Both the position numbers and the translations under genes were made by a program. Below are positions 14,580 to 17,898 of a stretch of 17,898 bases of DNA, piece by piece. The stretch's first letter is position 1; the number at the start of each line of letters is the position of its first letter. Origin of the DNA: CAISIP01 sp046594635 (GTDB taxonomy: Bacteria; Pseudomonadota; Gammaproteobacteria; Burkholderiales; Burkholderiaceae_C). A model generated the notes under the pieces. It made no database searches. It was not told the origin of the DNA and saw nothing but the letters and a program-made list of their open reading frames with translations. The stretch lies in the NCBI GenBank assembly GCA_046594635.1, contig JBKJRR010000017.1, forward strand, positions 1-17,898. The letters run 5' to 3'.

Positions 14580-14792
14580 ATGTTGTCTATCCGTCAAATT
14601 CTAGTCAGAGTCGGTATCCCTTTTGGCGTGGCGGTTCTGCTGTCCGCCTGTGGACAGAAAGGTGCTCTGTACTTTCCGACTGAACCGGCCTCGCTTCAGC
14701 GCGCCACCTTGCTCGAAACGCTGCGCATAGGCGGCGCAACACCCGTGACACCAGCCGCCTCGGCCCCATCCGCTCCCGCATCGACTCCGTAG
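14580..14792 (+). CDS. lptM: LPS translocon maturation chaperone LptM (YifL-like lipoprotein)
   Basis: This is a small outer-membrane lipoprotein of 70 residues. The signal peptide MLSIRQILVRVGIPFGVAVL leads to the lipobox LLSAC, lipidated on Cys24. Directly after it comes CGQKGALYFP, close to the family signature CG.KGPLYFP. In E. coli LptM binds the LptDE complex and promotes correct disulfide formation in LptD. The rest is an Ala/Pro/Ser-rich tail. The open frame extends upstream, but only this ATG yields a signal peptide. No Shine-Dalgarno precedes it. It sits between cyaY and lysA, as is typical of proteobacteria (dapF replaces lysA next to it in E. coli). Confidence 0.88.
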   Translation: MLSIRQILVRVGIPFGVAVLLSACGQKGALYFPTEPASLQRATLLETLRIGGATPVTPAASAPSAPASTP

Positions 14793-14796
14793 AACC

Positions 14797-16086
14797 ATGA
14801 TCCCATCTCCCCTGCCCGGCGGGCCGCATATTGGTTACCGGGGCCAATCCCTGCATGTCGAAGATGTGCGACTCGATACCCTCGCACGTGAACACGGAAC
14901 GCCATTGTTCGTCTACTCGCAGGCCGCGATTCTTGCTTCACTGGCGGCGTACCAGCGCGCCCTGCAAGGCCGCCAGTTCCAGATCTGCTACGCCATGAAG
15001 GCCAATTCGACCTTGGCCATTTTGCGCGTGCTGGCGCAGGCGGGCTGCGGCTTTGATATCGTCTCAGGCGGCGAGCTGGACCGGGTCATGGCTGCAGGCG
15101 CTCCCGCAGCCAGCGTGATTTTTTCGGGCGTCGGCAAGACCCGTGCCGAAATGCGCCGGGCGCTGGAACTGGGCATTGCCTGCTTCAATGTGGAAAGCGA
15201 GGCCGAACTGGACGTGCTCAACGCCGTCGCGCAGGAGATGGGTCGTCAGGCGCCGATCAGCATCCGCGTGAACCCCAACGTCGACCCCAAGACCCATCCG
15301 TACATCTCGACGGGACTCAAGGGCAACAAGTTTGGTATTGCGCACGAGCGGACCGTCCAGACCTATCGCCGAGCAGCTGCCATGGTCGGCCTGAAGATAG
15401 TAGGGATCGATTGCCATATCGGCTCGCAGATCACCCAGGAGGCGCCGTACATGGACGCTATGGACCGCATGCTGGACCTGGTGCAGGAGATCGAGGCGGC
15501 TGGCATACCCATCAGCCACCTGGATTTTGGTGGTGGCCTGGGCATCGACTACAACGGCGATACCCCGCCCCAGGCCGATGTGCTGTGGCGCAAGCTACTG
15601 GACAAACTCGACGCGCGCGGATTTGGTGATCGCAAGCTGATGCTCGAGCCCGGTCGCTCGCTGGTGGGCAACGCCGGTGTGTGCGTCATCGAAGTGTTGT
15701 ACCTCAAGCCGGGTGAACAGAAAAATTTCTGCATTGTGGATGGCGCCATGAACGATTTGCCAAGGCCAGCGATGTACCAGGCTTTCCACGCCATCGTCCC
15801 GCTGCATCAGCGCGATACGCCCACCGAGCAGTGGGAAGTGGTGGGCCCGGTCTGCGAAAGTGGCGACTGGATCGGCCATGACCGCGCGCTGGCGTTGCAG
15901 CAAGGCGATCTGCTGGCTGTCCTCTCTGCCGGCGCCTATTGCATGAGCATGGCGAGCAACTACAACTCGCGCTGCCGGGCCGCCGAGGTGCTGGTCAAAG
16001 GCTCTGAGGTGCGATTGATCCGCGCCCGCGAGACCATCGCCGATCAGTTGCGCACCGAGCTGGCGCTCCCACAGGCTGGCCCCTGA
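14797..16086 (+). CDS. lysA: Diaminopimelate decarboxylase
   Basis: This PLP enzyme catalyses the last step of lysine synthesis, meso-diaminopimelate to L-lysine plus CO2. It has 429 residues in an alanine-racemase-like barrel followed by a beta domain. The cofactor lysine is Lys68 in CYAMKAN. HIGSQ (207-211), the phosphate-binding FGGGLGIDY (244-252), EPGRS (284-288), the catalytic GPVCESGD with Cys353 and SAGAYCMSMASNYN (377-390) are all intact. It starts 4 bases after the lptM stop with no clear ribosome binding site, so it is probably co-transcribed and coupled with lptM. It converges on msrQ with 9 bases between stops. Confidence 0.95.
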   Translation: MIPSPLPGGPHIGYRGQSLHVEDVRLDTLAREHGTPLFVYSQAAILASLAAYQRALQGRQFQICYAMKANSTLAILRVLAQAGCGFDIVSGGELDRVMAAGAPAASVIFSGVGKTRAEMRRALELGIACFNVESEAELDVLNAVAQEMGRQAPISIRVNPNVDPKTHPYISTGLKGNKFGIAHERTVQTYRRAAAMVGLKIVGIDCHIGSQITQEAPYMDAMDRMLDLVQEIEAAGIPISHLDFGGGLGIDYNGDTPPQADVLWRKLLDKLDARGFGDRKLMLEPGRSLVGNAGVCVIEVLYLKPGEQKNFCIVDGAMNDLPRPAMYQAFHAIVPLHQRDTPTEQWEVVGPVCESGDWIGHDRALALQQGDLLAVLSAGAYCMSMASNYNSRCRAAEVLVKGSEVRLIRARETIADQLRTELALPQAGP

Positions 16087-16099
16087 GACACCGTCTCAG
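16083..16099. other. Inverted repeat containing the stop codons of both lysA and msrQ
   Basis: CTGAGAC (16083-16089), loop ACC, GTCTCAG (16093-16099) is a perfect 7-base inverted repeat. The left arm contains the lysA TGA and the right arm the msrQ TGA read on the other strand. It is placed as a bidirectional terminator would be for convergent genes. It lacks a T-run on either side, so any termination role is inference. Confidence 0.5.
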
Positions 16100-16788
16100 A
16101 CCGTGCGGCGAGGCGGCGTCATCGCGGTTATGCGCCGGCGTCGCAAAGCTTGAAGCACACGCCAGCCCAGCAGCACGGCAATGATGCCTGCGTATACCGC
16201 CACCTCGGCATAGTCATTCTTGCCCGAACGCATCCAGAAAAAGTGCAGCAGCGCAAGACCGGCGATGACATATACCAGCCGATGCAGTCGCTGCCAGCGC
16301 CGTGCACCCATGGCCTTGACCGCCCGATTGAACGACGTGGCTGCCAACGCACTGAGCAACACCACAGAGGCAAACCCCACCAGAATGAAGGGCCGCTTGA
16401 CGATATCGCGGAAGATGTCGCCGAGCACAAACTCCATGTCAAGCCAACTGTAGCAAAGCAGATGCAGGACCGCGTAAAAAAACACGAACAATCCCAGCAT
16501 GCGGCGAAAGCGTGCCAGCGCCGGCGTGGCTGTCATCACGCGCAGCGGCGTGATTGCCAGCACCAGGCACAAGGCGCGCAGTGTCCAGTCGCCGGTTGAC
16601 CGAATCAGGGCCTCTGCCGGATTGGGTCCCAGGTTCTGCGTCAACGCGCCGTATAACAACCAGGCGAAAGGCAGCAGTGCCAAGGCAAACACCAATGGTT
16701 TGGCCATCGGCCTGAGCAGTAGGGAACGCATCATGGGAACGCCAGCGACCTGCCGATGCACACCATCTGGCTGCACCCGCACGGACAT
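16096..16788 (-). CDS. msrQ: MsrQ, haem-binding membrane subunit of the periplasmic methionine sulfoxide reductase
   Basis: MsrQ passes electrons from the quinone pool or cytoplasmic reductants to MsrP. It has 230 residues with about six transmembrane helices of the ferric-reductase-like type. Likely haem ligands or conserved histidines are His109 (YAVLHLLCY), His169 (RWQRLHRLVY) and His182 (ALLHFFWMRSGKNDYAE). ALIRSTGDWTLR (60-71) and KRPFILVGF (131-139) are family blocks. The ATG at 16788 lies 6 bases after the msrP stop but has no Shine-Dalgarno. The ATGs at 16734/16731 would remove an 18-19 residue polar extension and bring the protein near usual length, so the start is uncertain. Confidence 0.92.
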   Translation of the reverse strand: MSVRVQPDGVHRQVAGVPMMRSLLLRPMAKPLVFALALLPFAWLLYGALTQNLGPNPAEALIRSTGDWTLRALCLVLAITPLRVMTATPALARFRRMLGLFVFFYAVLHLLCYSWLDMEFVLGDIFRDIVKRPFILVGFASVVLLSALAATSFNRAVKAMGARRWQRLHRLVYVIAGLALLHFFWMRSGKNDYAEVAVYAGIIAVLLGWRVLQALRRRRITAMTPPRRTV

Positions 16789-16794
16789 CCGTTT

Positions 16795-17790
16795 TCAGTA
16801 AAACCTGCGCAGATCCATGCCGGCGTATAACTGCCCGACCTGGGCCGCATAACCATTGAACATCAAGGTCTTGCGCTTCTTGGCAAACAGGCCGTCTTCG
16901 CCGATACGCCGTTCGGTCGCCTGACTCCAGCGCGGATGATCGACCTCCGGATTGACGTTGGAAAAGAAACCGTACTCGTTTGCGGCGGCGCGGTTCCAGG
17001 CCGTCACCGGCTGCTTCTCGACAAACCGGATCTTGACCAGGCTCTTGCCACTCTTGAATCCGTATTTCCATGGCACGACCAGGCGAACCGGAGCGCCGTT
17101 CTGATTTGGCAGAACCTCGCCGTACATTCCGAACGACAACAAGGTCAGAGGATGCATGGCTTCATCCAGGCGCAGGCCCTCGACATAGGGCCAATCCAGC
17201 ACGCCCGAGCGCAGGCCCGGCATGGTCTTGGTGTCGGCCTGTGTCACGAATTCCACGTACTTGGCACTGCCCAGCGGCTCCACCTTGCTGATCAACTTGG
17301 CCAACGAATATCCGACCCAGGGGATCACCATCGACCAGCCTTCGACACAACGCAGCCGATAGATTCTGTCCTCCTGGGCGCTGAGCTTGAGCAGGTCTTC
17401 GAGTGCAAATTTGGCGGGATTCTTGACCAGCCCCTCGACCTCCACGGTCCAGGGCGACGGCTTGAGCGTATGGGCGTTTTTTGCGGGGTCGGCCTTGTCG
17501 GTGCCAAATTCGTAGAAATTGTTGTACGTGCTGGCGTCCTTGTAGTCGGTTGGCTTTTCCACGGTGGTCGCACCGGCCACGTCCGATCGAAGGCCTGGCA
17601 AAGCCGCCAGCTTGCCTGGCCGCGGCGTCTGGGCCAGCGCCTCGCGCGCCGCCCAGGCGCCGAGCCCGGCGCCAGCCATACCGCCTGCGAGCGTCTGTAT
17701 CAGTCTGCGCCGACCCAGATAAACCGCTTGCGGCGTGATGTCGCTCGCTCTGTCATGTAGGTGTCCGCTGTCGCGGGAGTCGATGATCAT
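16795..17790 (-). CDS. msrP: MsrP, periplasmic protein-methionine-sulfoxide reductase catalytic subunit
   Basis: This molybdopterin enzyme reduces methionine sulfoxide in periplasmic proteins. It has 331 residues. A Tat signal with GRRRLIQTLAGG (26-37) ends at an ALA-Q cleavage site near residue 53, as needed for export of a cofactor-loaded protein. The molybdenum-ligating cysteine is Cys148 in YRLRCVEGWSMVIPW. Other conserved blocks are TLKPSPWTVEVEGLV, GAPVRLVVPWKYGFKSGKS and NEYGFFSNVNPEVDHPRWSQ. The ATG at 17790 has AAGGA 7 bases upstream. It heads the msrPQ operon. A pair of direct repeats lies upstream. Confidence 0.95.
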   Translation of the reverse strand: MIIDSRDSGHLHDRASDITPQAVYLGRRRLIQTLAGGMAGAGLGAWAAREALAQTPRPGKLAALPGLRSDVAGATTVEKPTDYKDASTYNNFYEFGTDKADPAKNAHTLKPSPWTVEVEGLVKNPAKFALEDLLKLSAQEDRIYRLRCVEGWSMVIPWVGYSLAKLISKVEPLGSAKYVEFVTQADTKTMPGLRSGVLDWPYVEGLRLDEAMHPLTLLSFGMYGEVLPNQNGAPVRLVVPWKYGFKSGKSLVKIRFVEKQPVTAWNRAAANEYGFFSNVNPEVDHPRWSQATERRIGEDGLFAKKRKTLMFNGYAAQVGQLYAGMDLRRFY

Positions 17791-17827
17791 GGGCCTGTCC
17801 TTGTATTTGCTGAGCAGTATTCAGTCT

Positions 17828-17844
17828 GTCTGACACGGTCTGAC
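17828..17844 (-). promoter_or_regulatory. Direct repeat GTCAGAC-N3-GTCAGAC upstream of msrP
   Basis: Two identical heptamers spaced by three bases (10-base period) sit 38-54 bases upstream of the msrP ATG. A loose -10-like AATACT follows downstream with no proper -35. The arrangement resembles an activator site overlapping the -35 position, as for OmpR-type response regulators. In E. coli msrPQ is controlled by the HprSR two-component system, but this sequence is not obviously the same box. Confidence 0.4.
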
Positions 17845-17898
17845 CTTACAGGTTCCCGGTCGATGCTGCAGCCATGACGGTTCAAAACAACAAAGGTC

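Noticed and set aside
17874..17898. ATG and eight codons on the plus strand at the right edge, possibly a divergent gene
   Set aside because: Only 25 bases are visible, without a ribosome binding site or recognisable sequence, so there is too little to support a gene.
1..17898. Defence systems, phage islands, CRISPR arrays, tRNA or rRNA genes
   Set aside because: None seen on either strand. Apart from the edge transposase, the content and gene order are those of a conserved chromosomal housekeeping region.

Overview
The window comes from a GC-rich chromosome of a betaproteobacterium, most likely a Burkholderiales-like lineage. I infer this from gene order and protein character: pilMNOPQ-aroK-aroB-dgt, divergent from a class A penicillin-binding protein, then cyaY / lptM-lysA / msrQ-msrP. 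This is a known housekeeping neighbourhood. I see no prophage, CRISPR array, tRNA, rRNA or complete insertion sequence.

Layout from left to right. Positions 1-180 hold the first 39 codons of a REP-associated tyrosine transposase (cut by the window edge) with short palindromes just upstream of it. A small glycine-zipper lipoprotein follows at 181-633. From 718 to 11525 eleven genes run without interruption on the minus strand. In transcription order they are pilM, pilN, pilO, pilP, pilQ, aroK, aroB, dgt, an MFS permease, a DUF1415 protein and a SAM-dependent methyltransferase. Most junctions are stop/start overlaps or gaps under 25 bases. The only larger gap, pilQ-aroK (46 bases), carries a strong hairpin. 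A 267-base intergenic region (11526-11792) separates pilM from the divergent ponA (11793-14204) and holds candidate promoters for both. cyaY (minus) then faces lptM-lysA (plus), with only 12 bases between the two start codons. lysA converges on the msrPQ operon (minus), and a perfect inverted repeat contains both stop codons.

How the genes work together. PilM/N/O/P form the inner-membrane alignment platform of the type IV pilus, and PilQ is the outer-membrane secretin. AroK and AroB are shikimate-pathway enzymes and Dgt is a dNTP triphosphohydrolase. The last three genes of the run have no established link to pili. PonA builds peptidoglycan, and LysA makes lysine from diaminopimelate, the precursor shared with peptidoglycan. 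LptM assists maturation of the LPS translocon and CyaY is a frataxin in iron-sulfur metabolism. MsrPQ repairs oxidised methionines in periplasmic proteins with electrons from the inner membrane.

Several starts differ from the longest open frame and are assigned here from Shine-Dalgarno sequences and family alignment: pilM (TTG), pilN (GTG), aroK (GTG), DUF1415 (GTG), pilQ, aroB, cyaY and the MFS gene. The coding content is conventional. The points most worth a second look are small RNA- or DNA-level structures at gene junctions, and the uncharacterised MFS-DUF1415-methyltransferase tail of the pil-aro run.
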